Source: Strix aluco (Eukaryota > Chordata > Aves > Strigiformes > Strigidae). From it: a stretch of 64,000 nucleotides of DNA. Below the pieces are notes generated by a model. That model saw only the letters and a list, made by a program, of their open reading frames with translations, had not been told where the DNA came from and made no database searches. Of this stretch, positions 1 to 12,900 are shown piece by piece (positions within the stretch are counted from its first letter, which is position 1; each line of letters begins with the position of its first letter). Position numbers and translations under genes: made by a program. Location: the NCBI RefSeq assembly GCF_031877795.1, contig NC_133939.1, positions 8,413,698 through 8,477,697 on the forward strand, in the 5' to 3' direction.

Positions 1-170
1 CCCCCTCCCCACCCTCATGCCAGGCGGGAGAAAGCCCCGGAGCCGCAGAGGCGGGAGGGGGCGGCCGGGCTGCCGGTACCAGAGCGGGCTCCTGCCAGCC
101 ACGAGCCTGGGGCGGACATTGGGGTGGAAACCTCGGTGTGTCTCTGGAACTGCCTTCCTTCTGCCTCTCC
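1..170. promoter_or_regulatory. CpG-rich GC-box promoter-like segment at the window edge
   Basis: About ten CpG dinucleotides fall in the first 120 bases, with Sp1-type GC boxes (gggcgg-like runs near 50-65), while the following kilobases are AT-rich and CpG-poor. This is the composition of the edge of a vertebrate CpG-island promoter. The segment could serve the plus-strand cysteine-knuckle gene that starts at 5184, through a noncoding first exon ending at the strong donor GTGAGT at 287-292. It could instead belong to a gene lying left of the window. No TATA box is evident. The island is cut by the window edge, so its size and direction cannot be settled. Confidence 0.5.
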
Positions 171-190
171 TCTCTAGAATGAAAACACGA

Positions 191-238
191 AAAATTAAAA
201 AAAAAAAAAACAAAAAAAAAAAAACAAACAAAAAAACC
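191..238. repeat. A-rich low-complexity tract
   Basis: Runs of 13-14 A broken by single C or AAAC units. It lies just after the CpG-rich segment. A chance open reading frame through it yields a lysine-rich peptide that I do not regard as coding. Confidence 0.8.
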
Positions 239-299
239 AACAGCCAAATCGCGAGAGGTATTACAGTTCAATCTGTGCTGTCATGGGTGAGTATTTGCA

Positions 300-3200
300 A
301 ATGACAAAGAGCAAGTTGTCCGCACTGTAATCCTACCCGTAGCGTAGAGCAAAGCCAGAGGCAGATAAGCTACTCAGAGCAACCATTGCTTCTTAAATCA
401 TTGTGTCTCTCGGATGAAATACGACCATCGCCAAGTCTCTATGCTCCTGGTTTTGACTTCTTGCGGTCTTCACCTAGCACTCAACCTCGGTCCAGACATC
501 CGATCTTCCCCCATGAATCCCCTTCACTAACATTAGCCCTGCTCTTGCGCACATCCTGCCCCTGTACAGCACTTCTGAAGCAGAACACACTCCTTTGCAC
601 TTAAACCAAGGCCATCACATACTCTAAACAGAGGCCAAGGAAGAAGAATGTCTACACAGTTTTTCAAGAAATGCGAACTTAACATTGCCGTCCCCAATGA
701 TACCTTGTTCCATTTTACTTGTAAAATGATACTCCACCAGTCACCGCCTTCACCAACTTTCCATCAGTTTGTGACAGCTAGCACAAGCCTTCCAAAACCG
801 GGTATCTACCCAAGTAAGGCAAGGGCTTACCCAGGACACAGAGGAGCTTTTAGAAGTATCTAGACCTCAGGATCTTGGAGTGACTGTTGGGTGTCATCAG
901 ATCAAATCTGTTTTCTGCATGTGGAAGCCAAATAAAAGGTGAGTTGTTCCTCAAAGCAACAGGCAAAGGTACAGGTACTAGGGGTGAGCAACGCATCAGT
1001 CCCAATTTCTAAACTTGATACGAACTAGTTGAATATTCTCATGGAGAAATAAAGTACCCAGGGAATGTGGCAACACCCACGGCAGCAGTATACAGCCAAG
1101 ACATTATGACACTCAGTTATTGCCTAAATCCAGGCTCAGATGCTATCACAGCCTGATTCAGACGCAAGCCCAGGCTATCAGCTCTGAGGGGTACCAGCCC
1201 CTTGGGAATGGTGGAACACCTCAGAGCAGCTTAGTCACAGGAACCTTCTCCCTGCGCTGCCTGAGAGCTTGCTCACTGTGTTAAAGACTCATCACACCTA
1301 CTGCCACTGGAGGGTGATCCTGTCTCTTCTACTGAAGCTAATTACTTGCATGAATAAATAAATATCACTTAGGGCAGCACTTTGAGCCTTAGTTTTCTAC
1401 ATTTGACGACATCACTAAGGACTTGCTCACATACTGCACTCATAACCACCTGGCCCTGGGAAACTTTTCATGATGAAACAAACAATTCAAACTGGATTTT
1501 CTCTACACAAAGCTGGAGTCTTAACCAATTGACATGGCCTGATGACAATCAGAAGATTCCTGACTAGCTTTATCCATCCACAGACCACTTAGCTCAGCAC
1601 TTACCTAGAATTCCTCCATAAATCTTTCCTCCTGAGGACAGTTTGCTTGTCAGATATCCTAGACAAAGATATGTTTATATGATACCCCTATAGCATACAG
1701 CCACCCACATCACCCAATATTGGGGCCACCTGCTACCAGGTACATTATATTCTTGGTTGTCAAACCTGAAACACATTTGAATACTGAGGAAGTGGGAAGT
1801 CATGCATGGCTAGTGTGGCAAGGAGCTCCTGGGACAGAAGGACCTGCTATCTAGACCTTCCTGCCCTTTCTGTGGTGTCACTTCATGACTATATGAAGGG
1901 TGGAACAAGCAACTATTGATGCTAGACCAAAGCTCATAAGACTCAAAAAAATCCTAGAAAACCCAAAACCCAATGGGAAACAATTTTAATATACAAACTA
2001 TCTAAAGCAGAGGATACAGTGTTTATGCTGACTTCATGCCAGCTTTGTCCTGACTGAAGGAGAACAGAAAATAACCACATAAGCGTAAAGGCAAAATGGC
2101 AGACAGACATGGCCTGCTTTAGCAGAAGTGTGCCTGTACAAGGATAATGCTTCAAACGTGGTGCACGTAGTGCAGAATGAGCTTAAACTAGATTGGGGCA
2201 CCACATCATATGGCCACAGCTTTCTTTGAGCTGATATGGGAGAGCTCTAAAAACCAAATTAAGTAACATTGTTGGACTATGGCCTTGCTAGCTAAAGAAG
2301 AATTCCTACCAGCTAATGAAGGCATCACCATTCCAATCCAAGCAGGCTCATGATCCTGAAGAAAATCCACAGCTAGGCAGGGGGACATTTTCCTTTAGCC
2401 CTACATTCCCTTGAGATTGCAGCTTGCCATTAAAGGCTACCAAAGCCTTTGGTGTAAAGAGATGCAGAGACACCCTGTGGTGGCAAAAATAATATGATCA
2501 GAATTAGTTCAAACAGCTTAAATTTTATTTAATTAAGACACAAAACTGGATCAGAAAAGCTGCATCCTGGACATACAGAGAAATCTTTCCCAAGTTGCTA
2601 GTCATGTCATTTCCTCTCTCCAGACCTCCTCTCCTGTCTGGCATCTTTTGCCCTGTGTGTTTGTACAACAGCATCTGCCACAAAGTTGTTACCTCTTGTT
2701 CTGTTCGGTTCTTTTACCCCAGAAGATATCAGGCGGGTCAGGGCTGCTGCGTGCTGCTGCAATTGGAGGGATGGCTGTGGAAATGCTCTGTTTCTGGAAA
2801 ACAGTTTCCTGCATCTTTAGTTTTTCCCTACCCAGGTCTAGAAGGCTAGCAGTCTTGTTTGTAAATTGTTGGGTTTGGTTTTTTTTAACCTATCCGTAAT
2901 TCATACTTTGTCCTGAAATCATATTTATAAATGTGAAGGCAGTTACAGAGGCAACAATATACTGCTCAGGTAGTCCAGGAATGAAAGCAGTCAACAGCAA
3001 GCATCAGTGCAAATCAGTTTTGACATCTGAAGTCCTGCAGGTACTAGACCTTGCTTATAATTAACTAGAGACAACCTACAGATACAACACCAAGGTTCCC
3101 AAAAACGCTCTTCACTGCTGTTACATGATCTTCATCTGAAGGAAATGTATTTTCTCCCAGGTCTACAAGTAGAATTTACGTTTTAAAGAGTCATTATGTA

Positions 3201-5170
3201 ATTTATAGATTTATGGACTGACCACATAATAAAGTAAATCTCAGGGCTAGCCACAGTAACACTATTATTGGTTTCTTTGGCTCAAAAACCAAAAAAACAC
3301 TATTGCTATTGCTAAGTTAAAAAGGTGAGGGCAATTAATTGGTATATTGAAAGCAATGGTAGTCAAGTTTTGCAAGACTTAAGCAGACAAGGAAAGCAAG
3401 GTAAAGAAATCAATTATTCAAATATTGGGTATTCAAAGCTGATCTGACAACACATTTAAACATAAAGTATAGGAGGAATTCCCCCTACATCATTAGAATT
3501 AATTACACTGGAAACTCAACATAGCCAGACAACTTCATCTTTAGAAGAAACTAAATGCTATACATGTCCAAAGTACAAGCTTTTAAAAATTATTGACTAA
3601 AAGGCTTTAGAACAGACCTTCTGTGTATCTTCGATTCTTTGTCACCAATTTCCACATACTTACATCTGTACTTTCAATGTTACATTTCCTCTTGATCTTT
3701 TAGACAAGTGGAATTTGTATTGAAAGATTGTGCAGCAAGAAGCCTTTGAAGCTTTGAAGGAATTCTCAGAGGTAAGGTAGATTCCTGCCTCCCCAGCTGC
3801 TGATTTTATTAACCACAGATTGGTCTGTTCTGCAAAGCTTCACCTCTGCACCACTGTATGCCTAGAATAAGTCTTGAACTTGCAGATTCTTTTGTCACAA
3901 ATTAAAAACTGAAGGGAAGTCTAATTGTGAGGTGTGTAATTTTCTTTCATTCACAACTTGTAGTCATTCCTTAATAGCATAGTGATTCTTAGTGACAGTT
4001 TCCTTTTATAGGTCAACAAACCATTTGTAAGAAAAACCTTTTCTGCCATTTCTGTGGGAGAAACAGGTCCAGTTTAGCTAGGTTCTGTTAAAAAGCTGGG
4101 TGTCTCATTACCAAGCATGAGTAGCAAGGTGTGTCATTCTTTGTTCCTTGGAGGTATGTATAGTTTCTTGATAATGCGTGTCGACATATAATTTTGGTAA
4201 ATAATTATGATACAATGAAAAACTGTTTTGGGGTGTGATCCTGCAAAGCATTTGCACAGCGAGTCCCTACTGCCTGTGTATATCCACCTGTAAGAACTGG
4301 TTAGGGAGAACTGTCAAAAGGGGCGGGGGGGACACGCAGCACACAGGGGAGGAAAAGATGAAGAGTAAAATCAGAAAAATGCATAGTTCAAAATAGTTTT
4401 GTTTTTAAACATACAAACTTTGACTTGTTTTAGATGATTTGTGGAAAATCTTCTGAGCAGGTAGGAACATACAAGCGCTTCCAATCATTAGGAGGGGGTG
4501 AACACAACCCTCCAAGTCAAGCAACCAAAAGTTAATGTGATTACTAAGTATCAAATGTACAGCAGAGAGACTAATTCAATCAGAGAGGCCAAAGGGATAA
4601 TTCTTGGAGACAAAGCAATGCAACACGGAAATGCAGACTAATCAACTGCTTTATCAAAAGAAAAAGGAAACAATTTCCAAGCCTTAACTAAAATCCCCAG
4701 TTGGTTCTTCATCTTTTCAGGGTTCTGGCTTTTGCTTTGCAGTGTTTGTTCCATCTCACATTTGTTTCACTGCTCCTGTTCTCTGCACAAAACTGTTTCA
4801 TTAGCTTCTGGTTCTTCGCTTTTATCAAACGAGCCACCTCCTCTCTGGGTTTTCAGCAACTAGCTTAATCATGAAAGAGAGCACATAGAGGGAAAGACTT
4901 ATTATATTTAATGTCCAAGCCTACTTTCCATAATTACATGGAATAGTGGTTGAGTAAGAATATCCAGAGTCGCCTTGCGTCTGCAGGATTTTTCAAAGCA
5001 GGTATTTGCTCCATCTGATGGAAAGTGGCTGCTCACAGATCTCGACTAAACCTTCTGCATAACCAGGACATTTACAGGTTTGTAGAGTAACAGATCCAGA
5101 CTTCATCAGGTGCAACGCACTAAGGGAGAGACTTTCGAAAAGCTACTCAGACTTCTGCTTTCATCCAAGC
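300..5170. other. Intergenic or 5' intron sequence, no gene recognised
   Basis: AT-rich unique-looking sequence with only short open frames (60-84 codons) that show no domain and no convincing splice context. If the CpG-rich segment is exon 1 of the gene at 5184, this is its first intron. A run of G (gggcgggggg) lies at 4322-4331. I see no mobile element I can name here. Confidence 0.5.
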
Positions 5171-5183
5171 AGGTGCTGCTGTT

Positions 5184-7756
5184 ATGACAGATAAAATGAG
5201 CTGGCACAAAGGAAAGAAGGAACTCACAGAAGAAAGCATAGGAGATGGGAAGCACAGCCGAAAAAAGCGAGAGCGACTATTTAAGAAGAGATTTTCTGGA
5301 CTGAGCCTCTTCTCTGGGTCTCCTAAGAATAAACTGTAAGTACATCCAAGATTATATTTTGTATACATTTTTAACCAAGAAATTTTGTAAGTATTTCCAG
5401 AGCACCTTTTAAAGAGCCACGGACACCTTTGTTACCTCTGCTGTATTAACTGTTTCACAAACAAGGAAACAGTTATGGGTCAATTGAGCAAATTGACCTA
5501 AAAACTAGGAAGTCAGCAGCAGAAGTAGGTATGAAATTAAGGTCTCCAAACCTTGTGTGTATGCGTGTTTATCTTATGACCATTTCCCTACGCTTCCTCT
5601 CACCCAGCAAGAGAGATTTATAGGGGCAGCATCTCTGTTCCTCTGCATACACACAAGCGCTGCCAGTTGTGACAAACCAGGACACTGTTTCTAGGAATAA
5701 CATTGCTGCCATTTTTGTTGCACCAATATCTCTGGCTCCAGGGTGTAACAGACAGTGGCAACACATGGGCAGCAGCCAAAATCACTGTTCAACAAAGTTA
5801 GTGCTACTAAGTTTCTTGAATCAGAGCGTAATTATTGCTTATGTTCCTATAATAGTGCCTTTACGCTTACTACTTTTCAGATAGAAGAAAAAAAAAGGAA
5901 AAAAAAAGACAGACAAAAAGACAAGCAATGCAGAACTATTCCTTTATTTTACCAAAGTAAACAAAGAGGCAAAAATGAGTTTAAGCTTACTGCTTTGTGC
6001 ATGTGCTGCTTTGAGTTATCACCATCATTCTTATGGGATTTGAAATTCTCTTCCTGGGTCTTTGTACTTGATATTATTCTTCCTTAACATGAGGTAAACT
6101 TGGTGTATGCATCATGCTAAGATCAGGAGTAGTTTCCAAAAAGTGTCTTTTCTCATCCGTTACAAGAGCTGTTTTCTATACAGATCCCCTAAAAAGAGTC
6201 TGTCTTTGATAATTATCATGAAATTACCGTCTTAGCAGGAAGCGCATGCAAGTCTCAGCAATTACTCAGCTAACTACATTAAGCCTGATAGCCACAGTAG
6301 CTGGTTACAAGCTCAACATAAGATTAAAATACCCTAGCCAGAAATGATCCTGAGAGCCAGATTCTTCTCTCAGACTGATCCAATTGCAGAACAACTAAAC
6401 CCAAGGGCTTTGCTTTGGGATTTATCTTGCTGCACTGCCGAGGAACTGGGCTGGAAACACACTCGAACATCCAAGGACTTAGTGAATTACAGCTGTGAAT
6501 TCTCTCTGTTGTCCGTGAACTGAAGCGTGCATTTGGGGGGGGTTAACAAGTGCAATTGAAGCAATAAAATAATGCTTTCTGGGCCTTGATCCTTATTTGT
6601 AAGTGATGAATACAGATCTTCCCCAGTTTGATGTAAAAAACCCCCCACCACAGTAATGTAGCATCCTCCTCCCATGATATTTTCACATTAATGGAAAGAG
6701 TCAGTATTCAGACTTTACTGGATATATTTCTGCAGACACATTGCATGGCAGTCGTTTTTAAAAACATTCAAGTCATCAGTGCCTACAGAACTTTCACAGT
6801 GGTGTAGCCAAATCAGATTATCTCTACAGTTCAGCACTGATTTACGAGCTCTTGTAAGGGATTGTGTAGGTTAGCATCTTGATTCTGAAGTACTATTTTT
6901 TATAAAACATAATGCTATATAATTTGATCAAGAGTGCTTTTCTTTCAGCCGTTCCATCTCTATTCAAGGATAGTGCAATATAGGGCTTATCTACTAGCCA
7001 GCGTAATTATTAGTGCATCCAAGTGGAAAAGAACCTTCATGACAGTATAGGTGAGGTCTACTAGGTCAGAAGTCTGCAATTTAGGTACACAGAGCTGTAT
7101 GAAATTTGTCTTCATGCAAACATGAGACTCGTGCCATGATCACCCACAGAAAAGCTGCATATTAAAGAACTGAGTAGAAAGCTCCTACCTAGCTATGACA
7201 TGATTTTTTTACATTTTTAATGGTGACAATCCTTTTAATAATTCTGTGTTCTAAAAGTAACAACTTGTCACTGCCATCACAGCACCAGAGCCAGACTCCT
7301 CCTCTTCTGTCCATTCCTGTTTTCTGCAGGTGACCACGCGTTGCCCCTGCTCCTAGCATGTCACTGGTAAAGCCTCAGGAAGGGTTCATAAATCACACAC
7401 TAATTGCTTCTGCTGAGCTCATTCATCTAGGAAGTGTATAGGTTAAACTTGTCACCTTTCTTTCTGACTGTTCTAGCCCTCAGGGAAGAAGTCAGCTTTT
7501 TGATGACAAAAGGAGATGTTTACACAGGAAAGGTTCCAAAAAGCTGAAGCCAGCGCAGCAGGAAATATGTTCTTTAAGGCAGCCACACTCTGGGAAAATG
7601 TGTCCGAAATGTGAAATCCTCGTCTGCCGAAAATGTGAGACACTGCATTCAGAAAGCAGCTTCATTGCCCACAGCCTGCTCGATCACTACGACAGAGGAG
7701 GAGACGCCAGCTCCAGTACGTTGATTGCAGAAAATCAAGTATGTAGAGGAGATTAA
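5184..7756 (+). CDS. Small cysteine-knuckle protein, C17orf50-like, two coding exons
   Basis: The coding exons are 5184-5335 (152 nt) and 7477-7756 (280 nt), joined at donor CT|GTAAGT and acceptor TTCTAG|CCC. The product is 143 residues ending at TAA 7754-7756. The ATG at 5184 is preceded in frame by TAA at 5121-5123, and a good acceptor (pyrimidine tract plus AG at 5171-5172) suggests an upstream noncoding exon. The N-terminal half is basic, with KKRERLFKKR near residues 28-37. Residues about 87-118 hold CPKC, then VCRKC, then a LHS...HSLLDHYD block, which could bind zinc. From memory, the C-terminus of human C17orf50 has the same pattern (CxxCELLxCKKC...LHS...HxxLDHxD). That is a family resemblance, not a tested orthology. 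No signal peptide or membrane span is visible. Function is unknown. The gene converges on PIK3CB. Without the splice the first exon reads straight into a stop. Confidence 0.72.
5452..5553 (+). repeat. Ancient MIR/CORE-type SINE relic (probable)
   Basis: The run 'acaaggaaac' followed by a 'gtcaattgagca...aggaagtcagcagcagaa...gaaattaaggtctcc' layout follows the core and 3' part of MIR-like SINEs (aaggaaactgag...cacacagg...gcagag...gaac). It lies in the intron of the cysteine-knuckle gene. The match is by eye and strongly diverged. Confidence 0.4.
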
Positions 7757-8079
7757 AGATTTGGTCTGGGTGCCTTGTCGGTTCCTGACTACATCCAAAA
7801 CGCTAAAGCTCGGATCCATTCAGGCTGACTGGATCTTGGTCTGCACGGTCTGTATGCAGCATTAGCAATTACAACCATACTGTAGTTCGTACTTACTATA
7901 TGTAGCAGATGCACATTCACTAATTTAACTAGCATAAACTCTGCAAACAAAGATTTGTAAGCAGGAGCTGAAAGCTTCTCAGCTATCAAGAACAGGGAAT
8001 CATTTCAGAAAAATTTTCAATGAGTTTTTCTTTCAAGGAAACAAAATTATTCTCTTGAGCCGCAAAAGCAAAAATGAAT

Positions 8080-8155
8080 ATTAAATGAAGAACCACTGGG
8101 TGCGTTACATTTATTTGTAATGCCTAGGTATGTTTCAGTGTTGTTTGTGGTCTGG
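8080..8155 (+). terminator. Candidate poly(A) site of the cysteine-knuckle gene
   Basis: ATTAAA at 8080-8085 is followed at 8131-8155 by a GT-rich stretch (tgtttcagtgttgtttgtgg), the usual order of a vertebrate cleavage signal. It lies about 325 bases after the stop at 7756. A second ATTAAA follows at about 8159. This is inferred from sequence alone. Confidence 0.4.
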
Positions 8156-8159
8156 AATA

Positions 8160-11100
8160 TTAAACTTTTTATTTATTTTTAAATTAACTAGAATGAGTAT
8201 GCAATTTAATGGGGGAAGGGGGCTTCTAAAGGCTACAAAAATTGCAGATTTCATCCAAATTCCCTTCTAGAATGTCTCAGCTTTTACAGACTTTCAACTC
8301 TTAACTCATGATCCAGCACCTCACCTTAAAAGCAGCAATAACGTTCGCAACTCACAAAGTTCATAAGCTTCCTTTGGGTTTAAGATCTGTGTAGGACAGC
8401 ACCAAAGAAAACAGCATTCAAAGTTTCAGCATACCAGTAGAACCCACACCTTGAGATGTCTGTCTCCATTCCCTCCACAGCGCACGGGGGGACTTGCCCC
8501 GCGACGACCAGGAGAGCAGCACGAGGACTAGCCACTACGCAGTGGCAGGCGGTGGGTGGCATTAAGGTCCAAGCATACACAAGACTATTTACCTTTGTGA
8601 AATTCATCAATACAGGTTAAGGGTGGAAGCAGCCTCTGGAGCAGATTACCCCAAGCCGAGCAGCTTGCATCTTTTCCCCCCCTGCCCCCTGGCACAACTC
8701 TATATGCAGGGTGAATTCCTCGCTGTTTGGTAGGGAATGGGCTAAACAGACTTTTGTCTCACATCACCATTAATGCTAAGGGTTCTTTTATTTAGCCAAG
8801 CAGACAGAATGCAAGCTGGAAATTTTGGACCTCTGTTTCATCACTTTTCTTCCTAAATTCCTAAGCCACTGCCCATAGGGCAAAAGGACTCTCTCTGTCC
8901 TTCCCACTCCTCTTTTGGAGCCTGTTCATTTTTGTGACAGTGAACGTTTGATAAGAGGACTGGAATCCAGATTTTTTTTTTTTTCCTTCTCCCTAGGGAG
9001 TACTTTAACTGAGCTATGTCATTCATTCTTGTGTTGTTTTGGGGTTTTTTTTCCCCCCTATGGAAAACAGTTTAAACAGGAGGAATTCAAAGTCATGTAT
9101 ACAACATTCCCACACTCCAGAGTATCCTGAGCAATACTGCTCAGCGCCCTTTGCGATATGTCAAATGAACACTCAACGCTTCTTATGCAAATGAGATGAA
9201 GAGACAAATTAAGAAACTAGAATGCGCTGCTTTGGCTGTGTCATACAGGTGGTCAGATCACAAAAGCATATCCAGAGAATGCTCACAGGGCAAAGCCCGT
9301 TAGGTAATATATGTAGGAGAAAACCTTCGGCAGGATTCACAAATAGGAATGAACCACTATCAGGTTTCTCACTTCTGCCCAGATTTTAGTGGTTCTGGGC
9401 ACTCCCAGCAAGTGCCTAGACTCCCTGCCCAAACATAGACTTCTAAATCCAAAAACTAGATCTTACAAACATCCTTGCACTAGAAGGGCTGTAATCCCTC
9501 AGAAACCATGTTTCCATGGTGCTTGATTGTTGCTTCTGCTCATTTGCTTCATAAAAGCCAAACAATGCCAGGCAAATCAGAATAAACATGCTACACATTC
9601 TGCTATGACTGCTATTCTTAAACTGTGATCCTTCACAGGTTTCCCAAGAATAAGCCACGCCATTACTTAAGAATATATATTCATCCCCATCCCTCTTCAT
9701 CAAACAATCCCAGGGGAAACTTCTCCAGATAACCATCTGAGGAAAAGCAAGGTGACAGACTGAAAAGATGAAGGACTTGCTCATCACAGCAGCATTATTT
9801 TAAATCTGACAGTCCAATACAGTAAAACCTGTTAAAAAAGGTTATGTAGTTGAGATGGCTTTTAGCCAAGTGTTCGAGAGGTGACATGACAAGTTCTATC
9901 AGCATCTGACTGGTGGAGTTTTCCCTTGTGGTTTGCTAGAGGACAGGCAGCGAGTTCCTCATGTGAGCTATTAGGTTGGAAAGGCATCCAAGTAATAGCA
10001 GTATGCAAACCCAGCTTATTAAAGGAAAAAGCTTTCTCTTCTCCTCACTTCACCAACAGTTCATGCTATTTCGCTACGCTGTTTGAAGAACAGCTAGTAA
10101 TATGAGCGAGGTAAATAAATTCCCTGGTCAGTGTTGGTGGAAGCACATACCCTGTCTTGATCAGTCATGAAGTCATGCTTGGAAAGAATAATTTTTATTA
10201 TCCATTGGGGCAGCACGAGCAGCACAGTACTCAAGTTTTCTCAGTAGCATTAGCTGTTAAAATTATTGCACCTTTCCTGGATTGGCTACTGAAACCTGCT
10301 ACAGTGATCTGCTTGGTACTGCGCGTTCCTGAGACCACGTTTATTCCTTCCACACACTCAGGTTTCTGTGAAAGAGTCCCCAGTGTCCCCATGGAAACAT
10401 TAGCAAGTCCAGCTCTGCTGCCTCCCCAGCCTTTAGCTGTGCTCCCTAAGCAAGTGACCCACGTGGGCAGGAGGTTATGCATGCTGTTCCCACAGATGTC
10501 AGAGGAAGCCTTCACATCCACACCATCTAAACAAATTTCCTAAGGAAAGGCAAAGCTAGTTTTCTGGACCGACACACCAAAATATGAAAGATCAGCAGTT
10601 CCTACATCCATTTAATCACTTGAGATTTTATAATTATGATCTTACTGTGACCGATTTGCAAAGATTCCAGTTACAGAAATAATTTCACTACTAACCTTAT
10701 GCCCAAACTATATCCACCAACAGTCAGCGGCAGACAAACGTGCTTCAAACAAAACAGATTTGCACTGGGAATAGTAGTCAGTGTGGTATTGTGGTCGGGC
10801 AATAGAACACCTACCTTGATCTTAGCCTGACTTATCTCGTGAGCCAAGCCAGAACGAGGCAAATTGGTCTATAAAAAAAACCCACAGCCATATGCAAACT
10901 GTGCAGTCCAACAGCACCGCAGCACTGCCATCTCGTACGGCAGCACCTACTAAAGCTTGCTTTCCATCAAGACAGCTCTGCTCCCTCATGTCTCAGCAGT
11001 ATTATGCCAGACAAGTTATTTTTAAAATTGTTTTAAAAACACTTGCCAAAAACTGGAACGCATTATGTGAGCACATGATTTCAGCTTCAGATTTTAAAGC

Positions 11101-12790
11101 CAGCTCAGACACATATTCATACAATATATTGTGAAAGAATAATAGAAATACTGATTACATACTTAAAAAGAGTTAGCCTTGAAATCACTCTTAAAGAATA
11201 AAACTATGATCACAGCCTGACATATTAATTATTAAAAGCCTGTACTATTTAATTATCTGATTTCAATAGCTCTAGGAAATTAAAGAGTAATATGGGACTC
11301 TATTATAGTAAATATATGAATAGGCTCTGTCAAAGGCATTCACTAGAACGCAAATGCCCTAGCAATCAACACACCACTGCCAAAGAAACTGATACGAGCA
11401 TAAAAAAAGAAAAGGGAGCAACTCCACTGGTGAGGGGCAAATCCACAGGAGTCTTTTCTGACTTGGAAATCAAATACAGGACAAGCAGGAGGGTAAAAGC
11501 AGCAGTTGTTACCAATTGTCACAAATCAAATGATACAAAGTAAAGAAAACAAACCCATCAAGTAATCATGCAATCAAAAGAAAAACAGAACAAATTCATA
11601 CAATATACACACTACATATACCCCGTTGCAGTTGTTTTTAAAGCAGTCTAGGTATCCTTCCCCTGTCAGATACAATGAAGGCCTTGAGAAGCAGAGTTAA
11701 AAAGTCATTTTTCCAGGGGAAATGCGCAGACCAGATTAGAAGCAGACTTGGAGAAAAGTAATCAACATAAGACCATCTGAACTGAAGGTGTTTTATACCA
11801 AGGTGATAGCTTATGTTTCTTTTCTAAGGCTGCATAAAGCTACATCCTTTCCAAAGCTTCCACATTAAAAAGGTTATGATTCCACTCACTGTTATGAAAA
11901 AAATATTCAAACTCTCATATTAGAACCTGACCATTTGATTGTCTTCTGAATTCTGCAAATGGTCTAAAATAATGGCTCAGAAGAAGAAAACACGTATGAT
12001 CCCACTCATCCCAAATTAACCTACCATTTTAACACTATAGCTGGATATTGGCAGGTAATTACAGAAATAATTAATGGACTGATGTGACAAAATTCCAGTG
12101 TTCTCTTGTTGGATAACAAAATGTGGAGGACAGACCATCTCTCCTCCTACTTTTCACAAAGCAGTTCATTTCTTTATTTATTTTCTGAATGACAACCTGT
12201 ATGCCATGAACTGTATCACGGATTATGGAAACCCAGGGAAAGTGGTGATCTATATACTAGTACAATTCAGCAAACCAGTACTCCACTGAGAACTTCACAT
12301 GGCCGTATCACAGATTAACGTTGGTGACCTTACAAACACTGCTTCATGGGAGGTTTGTCCCTGAGAGGCCACCCTCGAAAAGCACTGTGAGACGTGCTAC
12401 CCTCTCAGCTATCTGAAGATCGAGTAACTTCAATTTACACGAGGAAAACGCATCATTTTCTTTTGCTGCCTAACATGAAAATACACCATTTAACAAGCCT
12501 CTAACTTTCTTTCCCCATTAGTGCTAATAAATTGCCAAGGGTAAATGTAGCGAAGTTAAAGACAACCAAATACAACGTATCCCATTCAAGGGCTATTAAC
12601 CAATACAAATACTGAGCAGAGGTAGTATTGTCTCATCATCTCTAAATACTGTCTCAGAGAAGATGGTGAGGAAATCACGAGAATTTTTATAACCTGCATT
12701 AAAGCTGCATCCAAAAAAATCTCACAACACAGAACATCTTTGCTCTGCGCAAAATCCCGGTGGTAATGGAGGGAAGGAATTGAGGTTTCT
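8160..12790. other. Intergenic sequence, nothing recognised
   Basis: AT-rich sequence between the two convergent genes. A 128-codon open frame at 10157-10543 (+) and a 114-codon one at 9443-9787 (-) have no recognisable domain, and the first overlaps an antisense frame. I treat both as chance. No tRNA or named repeat is seen. Confidence 0.5.
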
Positions 12791-12835
12791 GCACCTGGAG
12801 GTCAGTGCTACCTCCTCCATTTGGACTCCATGGCA

Positions 12836-12900
12836 CAGACCTGAGTGACTTGTTCAAAGTCTCACAAGAAGCCTGGGGTGGAACACGGAACCGACTTGCT
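12836..12900 (+). repeat. Ancient MIR/CORE-type SINE relic
   Basis: The stretch 'gagtgacttgttcaaagtc' followed by 'tcacaagaagcctggggtgg' and 'aacacggaacc' closely follows the conserved MIR core (agtgacttgcccaaggtcacac...gaac). It is the clearest of three such relics in the window. Identity is judged by eye. Confidence 0.5.

Noticed and set aside
17..304. 95-codon open frame starting in the CpG-rich edge
   Set aside because: It runs through an A-rich low-complexity tract giving a lysine-rich tail, has no domain, and crosses a strong splice donor at 287. A 5' UTR is more likely.
1..8000. FAIM, expected beside PIK3CB from mammalian gene order
   Set aside because: I looked for its exons on the plus strand and found none. 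It may lie left of the window.
10157..10543. 128-codon plus-strand open frame in intergenic DNA
   Set aside because: No domain, no splice sites that extend it, and a 96-codon frame lies antisense to it. Looks like chance.
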